A stretch of DNA of 32,558 nt from an uncultured Flavobacteriales bacterium (GCA_905182585.1 CAJJCC010000048.1:1-32558); one strand, 5' to 3'; shown: positions 8,004-17,089, counted from the stretch's first letter. Notes: a model not told the origin generated them from the sequence alone. Program-made: numbers and translations.

Positions 8004-11000
8004 GTGCGCAAAATAAGTTTAAAATATTTTGTAATTTTTATTTTTTGCTTGTCGGCATCTTTGTCGTCGAGCAATTTGCATGCTCAAAAGTCTGACCCAA
8101 ATTTAAAAGCCCAAATTAAAGCAAGAAAGGAAGAATTAAAAGCGAAACGAAAAGCTAAAGATATTGAGCGTAAGAGAGATGACTTAGAGTATCGTAAACT
8201 ACTTCAGCAAAAAGAAAAGGCAAAGAAATATCGACAACAGCAACTTAAGAAAGAAGCCGACTTAGCAAAGAAGTATCGAGAAGAACAAGAGGCAAAAAGG
8301 CAAAGAGACCTTTTAAATCAAAAAAAGGAAGAGCGTTCCAAGCAACAAAAGATAGCAGAGGAACAAGCAGAGGAACAAAAACGACTGGCTGAAGAAGCTA
8401 AAGAAGTTTTGCGCGAGAAAGCAAAAGAGCAAAAGCGGCTTGAAAATGAGATCAATGCCCAAAAGGAATTAAATGCTTTAGAGAAGAGGTTTAAAGATGA
8501 GCAGGAGAAAGCAGATGAAATTGCTATTCAAAAGAAAAAAGCACTACAGGAAAAAGAAAAGGCAATTCAAAAAGAACAAGATGATTTAGAAAAGAAAGCC
8601 ACATTAGCTAAAAAGAAAATTGAGCAATACGATAAAACTAAAAATAATGCTCAAGTAGAAGTTGACGAAATAGACTTAAAAAATAGTAAGGAAAAATCAA
8701 CTAATGAAGCTCAAACAGAAGCTCAAAAGAAAATAAAGAAAATTAAAGAGCAACGTGCTTCCGCTAAGGTTAAGGTGGAAATGCGCACTAAAAAGGAGTT
8801 GCAAAAGAAACAACTTTTAGATTTAAGAAAAAGAACAGAGCAAGCAATTCAAAATAGAAAGAGGTTAAAGGATGCAGCGAACAAACGAAAAAAATATGAT
8901 CGAGAACGATTTAAAAAGGAGTTAGTAAAGATTAAAAGAGAAATAGAGAATAGGAGAGATATAGATGGTTTTAAAAGGAAAGCGCTATCTAAGGAGCAAG
9001 AATTAAAACAAAAGTATCAGGATAAAATAAACAAAAAGAATGCAGACCAAAACTCCATTTTAACAGCTAAAGAACAAGCTGCGGCTTCCATAAAAGCAAA
9101 AGTGGATGAGGCTGCTCGTAAAAGAGCTGAAATTCAGAACAAATTAGAAACGGAAAGAAATAGTGAATTAGTAAAAGAAGCTAAAAAGCTCGCTAATGCT
9201 GAGCGTTTATTGGCTGAAGAACAGAAAAAAGATTCTGATCGTCAGCGAAAAGAAGATGAAGCTTTGATAAAGAAGCTCAACAAATTTAAAAATATTGAGA
9301 CCGCAAAAAAAGTAAAATCTCAAGAAAAGAAAAATGCTAAATTGGCAAAACAAGCCGAAATAGCAAAGGAAAAAGCTGCAGAGGCCAAGAAAAAAGCTGC
9401 TTTTGAGGAGGCCCAAAAGATTGCTTTTCAAAAGCGAGAAGAAGAAAAGAAAAAACAAGCTCAGGAAAGAGCTGTAATTGCTTCGGAAAAAGCAAGGAAA
9501 GATGCTGAGTTTGCGGATAGAATGAAAAAACGTGCTGAGAAAGTTGAAGGGCTAAAAGCGGAAGCTGATAAATTAAAACGTGCGATAAAGAAGAAAAAAG
9601 CAGAAGGAAAAGCCAATAGAGATAAGTTAAATAAAGAGTTCTCATTAGGGAAAGATTCTTTAAACATCGCGAAAAAACAAGAAGTATCAAAAGATCAAAT
9701 TGACGAAAGAGAAAGGAAGGAAGGGAGCGAGTTTTTAACAAGAGAGCAAAAGAAAAAACTTGAGCAAGAAGAATTAGTGCGTAAAAACAAAAAGTTAGAA
9801 CGTGAGAAGGCATTAGAAATTCAAAAACTTGCGAATAAAGAAATTCAAAAACATCAAAAAGAATTAGAGAAAAAGGAAAGTGCTTATGCCGATTATCAGC
9901 TGAAGATGGAAGAGAAAGTAAATGCTTCTAAAGAAAACTTAAAGTTGGTTAAGGAAGCGGAAGCAAAGGCGGAGAAGTTGGAAAAAGAAAAGTTAACCGA
10001 AAAGAGAAAGCAATTATTAGAAAAAGAAAGTGAAGCGCAGAGGCGGAAAGCAGTTATAGACAAAAGAATTGCTGATAAACTAAAATTTAAAGATGAGTTA
10101 GCCAATAAGAAGGAGACTTTAAGGCTAAAAGTTCAAGCTGAAAACGATTCTTTAGATCAGGTTGATTTCCTGAATAAACAACAAAAGGATTCTTTATTTG
10201 CCGTAAATAAATTGGAAAAAGCAAAGGAATTGGCTAGGAAACTTGAAGAAAAGGCAAAGATTAAAGCGTTGCTTATCGAGGAAAAGCGTAAAATAATCAA
10301 GGAGAAAGAAGCTCAGATAGAGGAAATAGCCAAAATTAATAGTCCGTTAGAGGAGAAGAAAAAGGCTTTGAAAGAGTTGTCCAGTAAGGATAAAGAGAAG
10401 AAAAGAGCAGAAAAGGTGATAGCTGTTAATATTGCTGAAAAATCTGAGAAGGAAAAACGTATTGGAGGGGCTGAAGTTAAAACATTGGATGTTGCTGTCT
10501 CGGAACCTGAAAAAGCGAAAACGGCTTTAGAATTGGAAAAGCAAAAAATAGCAAAAAGGGAAATAAAACGAAAGAAAGAGCAAGGGGAAATACTAAAGCA
10601 AGCGGAAATCAAAAAAGATAAAGGATTAGATCTAGCTCAAATAGATCAGTTGAAACGGCTTGCCAACAAAAGAGCTGAAGAAAAAAAAGAAGCTCAAAAG
10701 GCAAAGCGGAAAGCGCTTAAAAATCAACAAAAAGAATTAAAAAGAGGAGCTAAGAAGAGAGATGCTCAAATGATTGCCGATGCGAATAAAAGTAATGATG
10801 AAAGGGTAGATAATGTAAAAGAAAAGGTAGTTAAAGCGGCTGTTAGTGATCAGGTGAAAAAAGAAGATCGAGTTGCTGAAAAAAAAGAATCTAAGTATGA
10901 TGAGTTTACTTCCGAATTAGCAAAGAATAATGCTCAGATTGAGGAGAAAGAAAATAAAAAAACAGCAAAAGAGGCTCAAAAACTAAAGAGTCTTCAAGAA

Positions 11001-14000
11001 AAGGATGCGATTCGTAGAGCAAAATTAAAAGCGCGATTAAAGTTAAATGAAAATATACCGGAGAATGAGACTTTCAAAGCAAAGGTGATTCGTGAATTTA
11101 ATGAGGGGAAAGCCATAACGGGACGAAAGAAAAAGCAAAAAGAATTCCTTATTAAGGAGTACCAAAAAGAGGTTAAAAAGAAATTACAAGAACAGGTTAA
11201 GTTGGCTGAAAAGAAGCTGGCTGAGGCAGAGGAAAATGCTGCAATTCAAAAGAAGAACGTAAAAGGTTCTACTTCTTCTAGGAACCAAATGTATTTATAT
11301 TCTAAAAAGATTAAAGAATTAGAAGCTCAGTTGAAAGTTGAGCAGGAGTCTAAGGCTTTAGTTGAAGGTGGGTTAAATGAACTAAACGAATCTGGATTAA
11401 CGGGGAATAATGTTGAGGTAGAACGGAATGAAAAAGAGACGACAATTAAAGCCCGTGAGCTTAAAATAAAAGAGATTAATGAAGAGCTAGATCGATTACG
11501 AGGGTTACATAAAAGAGCGAAAAATAAATATTACGCAAGTAAGGCTAAGCAGAAAGCTAAAAAAGATGAGGATTTAGAAAACGTAAAAGAAAAGCTAGAA
11601 GCGGCTAAGCTTCAGCGTGATTTTGCTAAGTTGGAAACACCAGAACAACGAAATATCAGACTTAAAATTGAAGGTAAAAAACGAAAGCTATTAGCCAAAA
11701 AGCGAAAGCAAAGGTTAAAATTAGAACGTAAGAAAGCAAAATTAGAAGCGCAAAAAAGGGAGTTTAAAATAGCAGAGAAAGAAGCTATTATTAGTAAAAA
11801 AGTCGAGTTAATCAGAAAAACACAAAGAAGACAAGACTTAATTTTAAAAGATAAAGCTCAAGCGGAATTAAAAGCAGAAAATGAAACGGCAGCTTTTAGA
11901 AAAGACAGTATTCGTAATGTAAATAAACTTTTGGTAGATAAGTTAAAGCGTGAAAAGGCTCAGAAGCAAAGAATTGACGAGTTAATAAAACTAGAGGATA
12001 GAGCTAGAATTGATGCTAAATTATCGAGTGAAGCTTTATCTAAAGATGTGAAAAATAAATTACTCAAAGAACGTGAAAGGCTAAGTGGAGAACTCGATAA
12101 AATTGAAATGGAAAGGAATGCTGAATTAAAGAAAAAAAATAGAGCGAAAATAAAGAAAAAAACACGAACTGGTAAGGGGGATAAGGCAAGCATTGCTAGA
12201 GATTCATTAAAACGTATTTTAAACAAAAAGTCAGAAGTTGAATGGCAAAAAATCGCAAATAAAGAAAAGGAGTTAGCTGCAAAAAATAAAGCTAAAAAAC
12301 AAGCCTTAAAGCAAGTAAAGCAAGCTATTACTGATAAGCAAAAAGTAAAGGAAGAGGTGACAGAAGACGAGAAATTAAAACTCGAAAAGCAAAAATATCT
12401 TAAGGAGAAAAAGAGGTTAGAAGAAACTTTAAACGCTGAAAACAAGAAGCTAGATACTAAAGATAAAATGTTAGATGTTACCTACGCATTAAAAATGAAA
12501 GACCTTAAAAAGAAAGCAAAGCTTAAGGGAATTCGAGCGAAAGCTAAAAAGCATGAAAAAGAAGAGAAGCTTAAGAGTAATGCCTTAAATAGTAAAAAGT
12601 TAAGTAAGGATGAAATAAGAATCATGGAATTACGGGAGGAGATTAAGCTACTTGGGAAAGATATTGGAAGTACACGAGACGGTCTGGACGGTGCTAAAAA
12701 TGAACTAAAAGCCATAAAGGAAAAAGGTGATGTTGGAGATGCAATTAAAGAGAACGTCTTGAATAGAAGAGTCTCTAAATATTCAGCTGAGGTGAAGACA
12801 TTGTTAGAAGATTTAAAGCGTAAACAAGAAGAGTTAGATAAATTAATTGGAGGAAAGAATAACAAAGGAGCTGTTGCCAGTAAAGAAAAAACCGAAGATC
12901 TATTAAGAAAATTTCAGGCGTCTGAAAAGCGCAAGGAACTGCTTGAGAAGCGAAAGCAAAGAGTGAAAAACGCAGCTTTAAAAGCAACAGCAGCTAAAGT
13001 TCAAACTGAACAAGTTAGAAATGATCGTGAAGATAGATTAGATAGAATAGCAAAGGCGCAAGAGGATGAGTTAAGAGATGAAATAAAGGCGGCAAAAGAG
13101 GCGCGTAAAAAGAAGAGAAAAGAATTTTTAAAACAGCAAGAAAGAATAGAAGCTGAATTGAATGCATTGGCTGATAAAGAGGCATTGGAAGAAGGTTTAG
13201 AAAGAGAAGTACAAGGTAGAAAAGAAGATCTTGAGCGTATTCAATCTAAACTTTTAAAGAAATTAAATAAGATAGATCAAAAAGAAAAAGATGATAAGGA
13301 ATTTGAAGCTTTAGTTTTTGAAGAATTAAATGAAAAGAAGGAAACCGATGAGAAAAGAAGAAGGGAGCAACGTTATTTAGAAAAGAAAAAAATAGAGAAC
13401 CAGGAGAAAGCTAAAATTGTAAAGAATAAAAAGAAGAATACTGATGATGAAGTCTATTTTAATGCTGAAGCTCAGAAAAGAAAAACTTACACGGACAGTA
13501 TTCGTAAAATAAATGCTGTATCACTGGATGAGTGGACTCGTTTATCATTAGATGCTCGTGAAAAGAAAGAGAATAAGAAAAAAGATAAGAAAAAGGATGA
13601 ATTAGCAAAAGAGTTGAGGCGACGCGAGTTGAAAGATCAGCGTAAAGTTGATGCGTTAAAAAGAAAAGAATTAGATGCAGCTAATATTGAATTAGCTGTG
13701 GAGTTAAAGCGAAAAGCTGCATTGGATAGAAAAATAAATGCAGCAAAAAGAACAGTAGAAGCATTAGCTATACGAAAGGAAGCTAAAGCGTTATTAGAGG
13801 CTAAATTATCTGGTCAAAGAAACTTTGAAGAACGCTTAAGGGATTCTTTAAAGTTTGAAGCTCAAAAATTAGCTGAAAGATTAGTGCCTATTAAAGCTGG
13901 GATTGAAACGATAGAGCGTAGTAAAATTGACTTAGAGGGTGATGTTTTGGACTTAAAGAGTAAGGAACTTCCGATTTTACAACAATACCTTATAACCAAT

Positions 14001-14726
14001 CAAAAAGCAAAAAGTTTAAAGTATCAGAGTGAGCAATTAACACATATTGATAAAATAGAAATAAGAGCAAAAGGCACTAAGGTTGAAAAAGAAGCTTTAG
14101 AAATTAAGTTAAAAGTTAAGCAAAACTATCTGCTAAGATTAGATAAAGAGCGCCAATTGAATATTTATCGTCAAAAATTAGCAGTATTACAAAAGCGATT
14201 AGAAAACCTAGACACTACAAAGGTTGATGACAAGGAAGTAAATAAAGTATTGTTAATTCAATATGGTCAAATTGAAAAAGCTATGGCTTCTGTGAAAATA
14301 GAGATGGAGGGTATTTCTAGTGAGATCATTACAAAAGAAAATGCATACAATGCCGATATTCAATTAGCTCAAAATGAAAGAATAAAATTTGGAGAAGAGG
14401 AGAATAAAAAAAATGGAAGCAAATTAAAAGCGACAGAGTTGGCCGTTGAAATTGAAAAATTAAAAGCACTTTATAAAAATTCTAACACAGGAAGTAAGCA
14501 AGCAGATATTTTAAAGGAAATAGAAGCTTTTCAACGTCAATTACCTGAAGGGATTCACGAAGAGATTTTATACGAAAATAATAGGACGATTAAGAAGTAC
14601 ATCGTGAGTAAAGATGGGAATGTTGATATCTTCAAAATGGTAATGTACAGTTGGGGAACAACTTATTACTTTAAAAATAAAGTAGCGATTACTAAAATGA
14701 GGTTTGATATTGAAACAAAGTATTGA
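8004..14726 (+). CDS. Giant exported coiled-coil protein, 2240 aa
   Basis: I do not recognise a characterised homologue. The GTG start is forced: an in-frame TAG lies 13 bases upstream and the signal peptide begins at once (MRKISLKYFVIFIF, cleavage probably after HAQ near residue 28). Residues 30 to about 2165 are an almost unbroken Lys/Glu/Ala/Arg/Leu/Gln-rich helix with heptad-like spacing. It has only about eight prolines and no cysteine after the signal peptide, so a very long coiled coil or single alpha-helix rod is expected. A short motif Asp-Ser-[Leu/Ile] recurs at residues 551, 715, 729, 1301, 1400, 1831 and 1947. From about 2180 the sequence becomes a compact, probably beta-rich cap with NRTIKKYIV, MYSWGTTYYFKNK and MRFDIETKY. 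A structural or tethering role in the periplasm or at the surface is inferred. The gene is monocistronic, convergent with the MORN-repeat gene, and extremely purine-rich on its coding strand. Confidence 0.9.
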   Translation: MRKISLKYFVIFIFCLSASLSSSNLHAQKSDPNLKAQIKARKEELKAKRKAKDIERKRDDLEYRKLLQQKEKAKKYRQQQLKKEADLAKKYREEQEAKRQRDLLNQKKEERSKQQKIAEEQAEEQKRLAEEAKEVLREKAKEQKRLENEINAQKELNALEKRFKDEQEKADEIAIQKKKALQEKEKAIQKEQDDLEKKATLAKKKIEQYDKTKNNAQVEVDEIDLKNSKEKSTNEAQTEAQKKIKKIKEQRASAKVKVEMRTKKELQKKQLLDLRKRTEQAIQNRKRLKDAANKRKKYDRERFKKELVKIKREIENRRDIDGFKRKALSKEQELKQKYQDKINKKNADQNSILTAKEQAAASIKAKVDEAARKRAEIQNKLETERNSELVKEAKKLANAERLLAEEQKKDSDRQRKEDEALIKKLNKFKNIETAKKVKSQEKKNAKLAKQAEIAKEKAAEAKKKAAFEEAQKIAFQKREEEKKKQAQERAVIASEKARKDAEFADRMKKRAEKVEGLKAEADKLKRAIKKKKAEGKANRDKLNKEFSLGKDSLNIAKKQEVSKDQIDERERKEGSEFLTREQKKKLEQEELVRKNKKLEREKALEIQKLANKEIQKHQKELEKKESAYADYQLKMEEKVNASKENLKLVKEAEAKAEKLEKEKLTEKRKQLLEKESEAQRRKAVIDKRIADKLKFKDELANKKETLRLKVQAENDSLDQVDFLNKQQKDSLFAVNKLEKAKELARKLEEKAKIKALLIEEKRKIIKEKEAQIEEIAKINSPLEEKKKALKELSSKDKEKKRAEKVIAVNIAEKSEKEKRIGGAEVKTLDVAVSEPEKAKTALELEKQKIAKREIKRKKEQGEILKQAEIKKDKGLDLAQIDQLKRLANKRAEEKKEAQKAKRKALKNQQKELKRGAKKRDAQMIADANKSNDERVDNVKEKVVKAAVSDQVKKEDRVAEKKESKYDEFTSELAKNNAQIEEKENKKTAKEAQKLKSLQEKDAIRRAKLKARLKLNENIPENETFKAKVIREFNEGKAITGRKKKQKEFLIKEYQKEVKKKLQEQVKLAEKKLAEAEENAAIQKKNVKGSTSSRNQMYLYSKKIKELEAQLKVEQESKALVEGGLNELNESGLTGNNVEVERNEKETTIKARELKIKEINEELDRLRGLHKRAKNKYYASKAKQKAKKDEDLENVKEKLEAAKLQRDFAKLETPEQRNIRLKIEGKKRKLLAKKRKQRLKLERKKAKLEAQKREFKIAEKEAIISKKVELIRKTQRRQDLILKDKAQAELKAENETAAFRKDSIRNVNKLLVDKLKREKAQKQRIDELIKLEDRARIDAKLSSEALSKDVKNKLLKERERLSGELDKIEMERNAELKKKNRAKIKKKTRTGKGDKASIARDSLKRILNKKSEVEWQKIANKEKELAAKNKAKKQALKQVKQAITDKQKVKEEVTEDEKLKLEKQKYLKEKKRLEETLNAENKKLDTKDKMLDVTYALKMKDLKKKAKLKGIRAKAKKHEKEEKLKSNALNSKKLSKDEIRIMELREEIKLLGKDIGSTRDGLDGAKNELKAIKEKGDVGDAIKENVLNRRVSKYSAEVKTLLEDLKRKQEELDKLIGGKNNKGAVASKEKTEDLLRKFQASEKRKELLEKRKQRVKNAALKATAAKVQTEQVRNDREDRLDRIAKAQEDELRDEIKAAKEARKKKRKEFLKQQERIEAELNALADKEALEEGLEREVQGRKEDLERIQSKLLKKLNKIDQKEKDDKEFEALVFEELNEKKETDEKRRREQRYLEKKKIENQEKAKIVKNKKKNTDDEVYFNAEAQKRKTYTDSIRKINAVSLDEWTRLSLDAREKKENKKKDKKKDELAKELRRRELKDQRKVDALKRKELDAANIELAVELKRKAALDRKINAAKRTVEALAIRKEAKALLEAKLSGQRNFEERLRDSLKFEAQKLAERLVPIKAGIETIERSKIDLEGDVLDLKSKELPILQQYLITNQKAKSLKYQSEQLTHIDKIEIRAKGTKVEKEALEIKLKVKQNYLLRLDKERQLNIYRQKLAVLQKRLENLDTTKVDDKEVNKVLLIQYGQIEKAMASVKIEMEGISSEIITKENAYNADIQLAQNERIKFGEEENKKNGSKLKATELAVEIEKLKALYKNSNTGSKQADILKEIEAFQRQLPEGIHEEILYENNRTIKKYIVSKDGNVDIFKMVMYSWGTTYYFKNKVAITKMRFDIETKY

Positions 14727-15033
14727 TTTACGTCGTGCTATATGATTTGTATAGGAATCGATCTAAAGTAAGATCTATGAAAAATCGAGTCATATTTATC
14801 ATTAATTGTTTTTGCATTTACCTCTTACGAATAAGCCAACACTTATAAAATCGAGCGAATAGAGTGTTTTTTAGACATTTTCTAAAATCGAATTAAATTT
14901 TCGTTAGAATTTTTTTATCAATCAAGGTTCAGTAATCGAAATAAGAATTGTGGTAAGTTATAATATCTCTGTTGTCGATTATAAAATTAATATAAACGGA
15001 GGCGAAGATGTTGTTTTACAAAAAAAAACTATT
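14727..15033. other. Intergenic region between convergent genes
   Basis: These 307 bases separate the giant coiled-coil gene from the MORN-repeat gene. I see a candidate plus-strand terminator near the middle, a short GATCT/AGATC dyad just after the giant gene's stop, and a T-tract on the minus strand right after the MORN gene's stop. No convincing gene or RNA is visible. Confidence 0.6.
14838..14872 (+). terminator. Candidate terminator of the giant coiled-coil gene
   Basis: AACACTTAT pairs with ATA-G-AGTGTT (one bulged G) around an 11-12-base loop, followed by T residues. It lies about 110 bases after the stop codon. Confidence 0.5.
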
Positions 15034-16764
15034 TCACTTAACCTTGTTGTCCAATTTATATTTTACTTTCTTAACAAGCTTTCCATTCTTGTCATAAAAC
15101 TTAGAATAACCTTCCTTTCTACCATTTTGGTAATTGATTTTACTCTGTACATTTCCATTGCTATAAAAAGTAGTGAAAAGTCCAGATAGCCTCCCGTTTG
15201 AGTAATTTATTTTTTGAAAAGGTATGTCTGTCCCATCAAAATAAACAGTCCATAAACCATTCTTTACCGATTTCTTTAACTCTTGTCTAAACTCTCTTAA
15301 GGCGTCTCTTTTGAACCGAACTGTATCTTGTTCAGTCTTCACAAGCTTGTATTGCCCTTTTTCCCTAATGAATAATCCTTGATCATGATAAACTTCATAA
15401 GAACCATCTAAAAGCCCATTGTTATAAGTGCTTTTAATTCCAGATCTTCCGTTTGTATAAAACTTAGTGTAAGTACCATGTTTAATACCAAGGCTATAGT
15501 TTGCTATGAATTTCTGGTTTCCGTTGTCATAAAACCCTTCCCATTTTTCATCCATAACACCCATAGAGAAACGACCTTTTTCATTCACTTTTCCACTTGA
15601 GTACCATGAAGTCCAAATTCCATTTTCTTTGTCGTCTTTGAATTTACCTTCATGATCCTTTTGTCCACTTTCAAAATAAATAGACCATAAACCATTTCTT
15701 TTGTCTTTTTTAAAATGTGCAATCCTTAACTTTTCCCCTGATTTATATAAGTATTTCCATTTCCCATCTTTAAGCCCTTTTTTGTAAAAAGCGGTATGCT
15801 CAGTTTTTTCAGTTCCAGGAAAATTATACTTCCACTTCCCCTCCCTTAAGCCATTCTTGAAGTTTCCTTTAATTCTAATTTGTCCTTTATTGTACCAAAT
15901 CCAAGTACTATCTTCTGTACCCATTTTGAAATGTCCTTCACTTTCTTTAGTACCATCTAGATTGTAAGCAAACCATTTCCCATTTTCAATTCCATCTATG
16001 TATTGAGTACTGTCCTTAATTTGACCGTTGGTATAGAATACACGATGTTTTCCACTTTTCTTACCTTGATTAAATTCACTTTTATACCAAAGGTTTCCGT
16101 TTTCATACCATTTTGTTATTTCGCCATGCACTTTTCCGTTTAAGTAGATCAATTTACCTTTTGGTGCGCCATTGTCATAAAACTCCATTAATTCCCCTTT
16201 TCCTTCAGATACTGTTTGATAACCTTTTTTATCCCAAGCGTTTAATACGCTATCATATCCATTCGTGAAATATGCTTCTTTGAATTTTTCACCGGTCACA
16301 TACCAGTAAGTAAATGAGCTGTCTTTTTTTTCTTTTTTATAAAATCCTTCCCATTCTTTTATCCCGTTTTCGAAGTAAGATATCCATTTACCTGTTCTTA
16401 AATCGCTACTGTAATCACCTTGTAATTTTATGTTTTTATTAGAGTACCAACTGGCGTATTTTCCATTTCTTTTTCCAGCTTTAAATATTCCTTCATCTTT
16501 TTTGTCTCCATTTTTATAATAATAAGATACAACACCGTGCAATCGTCCAACATTGTAATTCGCAACTTGTTTTAGATTTCCGTTTTGGTACCAGAAAGTC
16601 CATTTGCCATGTTCTTTCCCATTAATGTACTTTCCTTCCGCTTCTTTTTTTCCATTAGGGTACTTGTTTATAATATACTCTGTTGCAGATTGCTCGTTAG
16701 TTTGGGATTGTCCAAAAAGAGAAAAGCTTAAAATTGAAAAGGTGATTAAGTATATAAGTTTCAT
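15034..16764 (-). CDS. Exported protein of about twenty MORN_2/YwqK-type repeats
   Basis: Starting at the ATG of MKLIYLI, the protein has 576 residues; a TTG three codons upstream is also open but less likely. A signal peptide (about 1-19, cleavage after FGQ) is followed by about twenty repeats of 22-24 residues of the form FYxNGxxxxxGxYxxGxxxGxW, for example WYQNGNLKQVANYNVGRLHG and FYSNGNVQSKINYQNGRKEG. These match the MORN_2 (YwqK) repeat, which folds as a stacked beta-hairpin sheet. One break in the array (about residues 455-485) is Arg/Lys/Gln-rich and helical. Such proteins are often auto-named YwqK antitoxins, but nothing here supports a toxin-antitoxin role. The signal peptide places it in the periplasm or beyond. 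It probably serves as a binding scaffold; partners are unknown. Confidence 0.9.
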   Translation of the reverse strand: MKLIYLITFSILSFSLFGQSQTNEQSATEYIINKYPNGKKEAEGKYINGKEHGKWTFWYQNGNLKQVANYNVGRLHGVVSYYYKNGDKKDEGIFKAGKRNGKYASWYSNKNIKLQGDYSSDLRTGKWISYFENGIKEWEGFYKKEKKDSSFTYWYVTGEKFKEAYFTNGYDSVLNAWDKKGYQTVSEGKGELMEFYDNGAPKGKLIYLNGKVHGEITKWYENGNLWYKSEFNQGKKSGKHRVFYTNGQIKDSTQYIDGIENGKWFAYNLDGTKESEGHFKMGTEDSTWIWYNKGQIRIKGNFKNGLREGKWKYNFPGTEKTEHTAFYKKGLKDGKWKYLYKSGEKLRIAHFKKDKRNGLWSIYFESGQKDHEGKFKDDKENGIWTSWYSSGKVNEKGRFSMGVMDEKWEGFYDNGNQKFIANYSLGIKHGTYTKFYTNGRSGIKSTYNNGLLDGSYEVYHDQGLFIREKGQYKLVKTEQDTVRFKRDALREFRQELKKSVKNGLWTVYFDGTDIPFQKINYSNGRLSGLFTTFYSNGNVQSKINYQNGRKEGYSKFYDKNGKLVKKVKYKLDNKVK

Positions 16765-16870
16765 AGAATTCAAGTTATGGTACCAAAATAACTCGAATTA
16801 TCCTGAATAGTCACTTTGTATTCGTTAAATTTTTAACAGTTTAAATTGGATAGAGCTGCAGAAGCTGTAA

Positions 16871-16892
16871 AAACCTGATATTTATCAGGTTT
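16871..16892. repeat. Perfect 9-bp hairpin
   Basis: AAACCTGAT and ATCAGGTTT flank a four-base loop ATTT. Read on the minus strand it is followed by TTTTT and resembles a terminator, but no minus-strand gene ends here. It may be part of a dispersed element or the remnant of a lost gene. Confidence 0.6.
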
Positions 16893-16934
16893 GATCGTAA
16901 ACTATCTCCTTTGTTTTTTATTGATTTACGTTAA

Positions 16935-17042
16935 AGCGCAGCGTGGGATCTTTAAGTATTTACTTACAGTTTCCTCAGTCCTACCTCCTTCTGAATGACG
17001 TGCGTTGTTTTTTTAATTTCCGTAATCCAGAGCGCAGCGTGG
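16935..17042. repeat. Degenerate dispersed repeat pair with GC-rich 12-mer
   Basis: AGCGCAGCGTGG occurs at 16935-16946 and again at 17031-17042, in otherwise AT-rich DNA. Between them lies CCTCAGTC...CTTCTGAATGACG, whose reverse complement starts CGTCATTCAGAAG. The second copy is preceded by CGTAATCCAG. Both resemble a family of intergenic repeats in some Bacteroidota of the general form GTCATYCTGAGCGCAGCGAAG, here probably two decayed copies in opposite orientation. Confidence 0.5.
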
Positions 17043-17048
17043 TTTTTT

Positions 17049-17077
17049 TTGTTACGAAACAGATGTGTTTACTTATG
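17049..17077 (+). promoter_or_regulatory. Candidate gldN promoter
   Basis: A -33 TTG (17049-17051) is followed after 18 bases by TACTTATG (17070-17077), a seven-of-eight match to TAnnTTTG. It lies 12 bases before the chosen ATG, so the leader would be very short. Confidence 0.4.
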
Positions 17078-17089
17078 ATAATAAAAATC

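Larger units (their letters stand above)
16765..17089. other. Intergenic region between MORN gene and gldN
   Basis: This 325-base divergent spacer holds a candidate minus-strand promoter for the MORN gene (CAAAATAA at 16784-16791 on the plus strand, i.e. TTATTTTG). It also holds a perfect hairpin near 16880, two copies of a GC-rich 12-mer, and a candidate gldN promoter. No protein gene is supported. Confidence 0.6.

Noticed and set aside
9207-13000. Several long open frames on the minus strand inside the giant coiled-coil gene
   Set aside because: They read the complement of AAA/GAA-rich codons, giving Phe/Leu/Ser-rich nonsense without any family motif. The extreme purine bias of the real gene removes stop codons from the other strand.
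8004-14726. CRISPR-like or tandem DNA repeats in the A-rich giant gene
   Set aside because: The similarity comes from repeated Lys/Glu codons; I see no regular repeat-spacer pattern.
14950-15189. 79-codon plus-strand open frame overlapping the end of the MORN-repeat gene
   Set aside because: It begins in an intergenic region and runs antisense into a clearly coding repeat gene; the translation has no recognisable feature.
15034-16764. Toxin-antitoxin 'YwqK antitoxin' function
   Set aside because: The repeats fit that family name, but there is no toxin gene nearby and the protein has a signal peptide, so the label would mislead.
16943-17089. 49-codon upstream extension of gldN
   Set aside because: It passes through the repeat elements and promoter region and would bury the signal peptide inside the protein.
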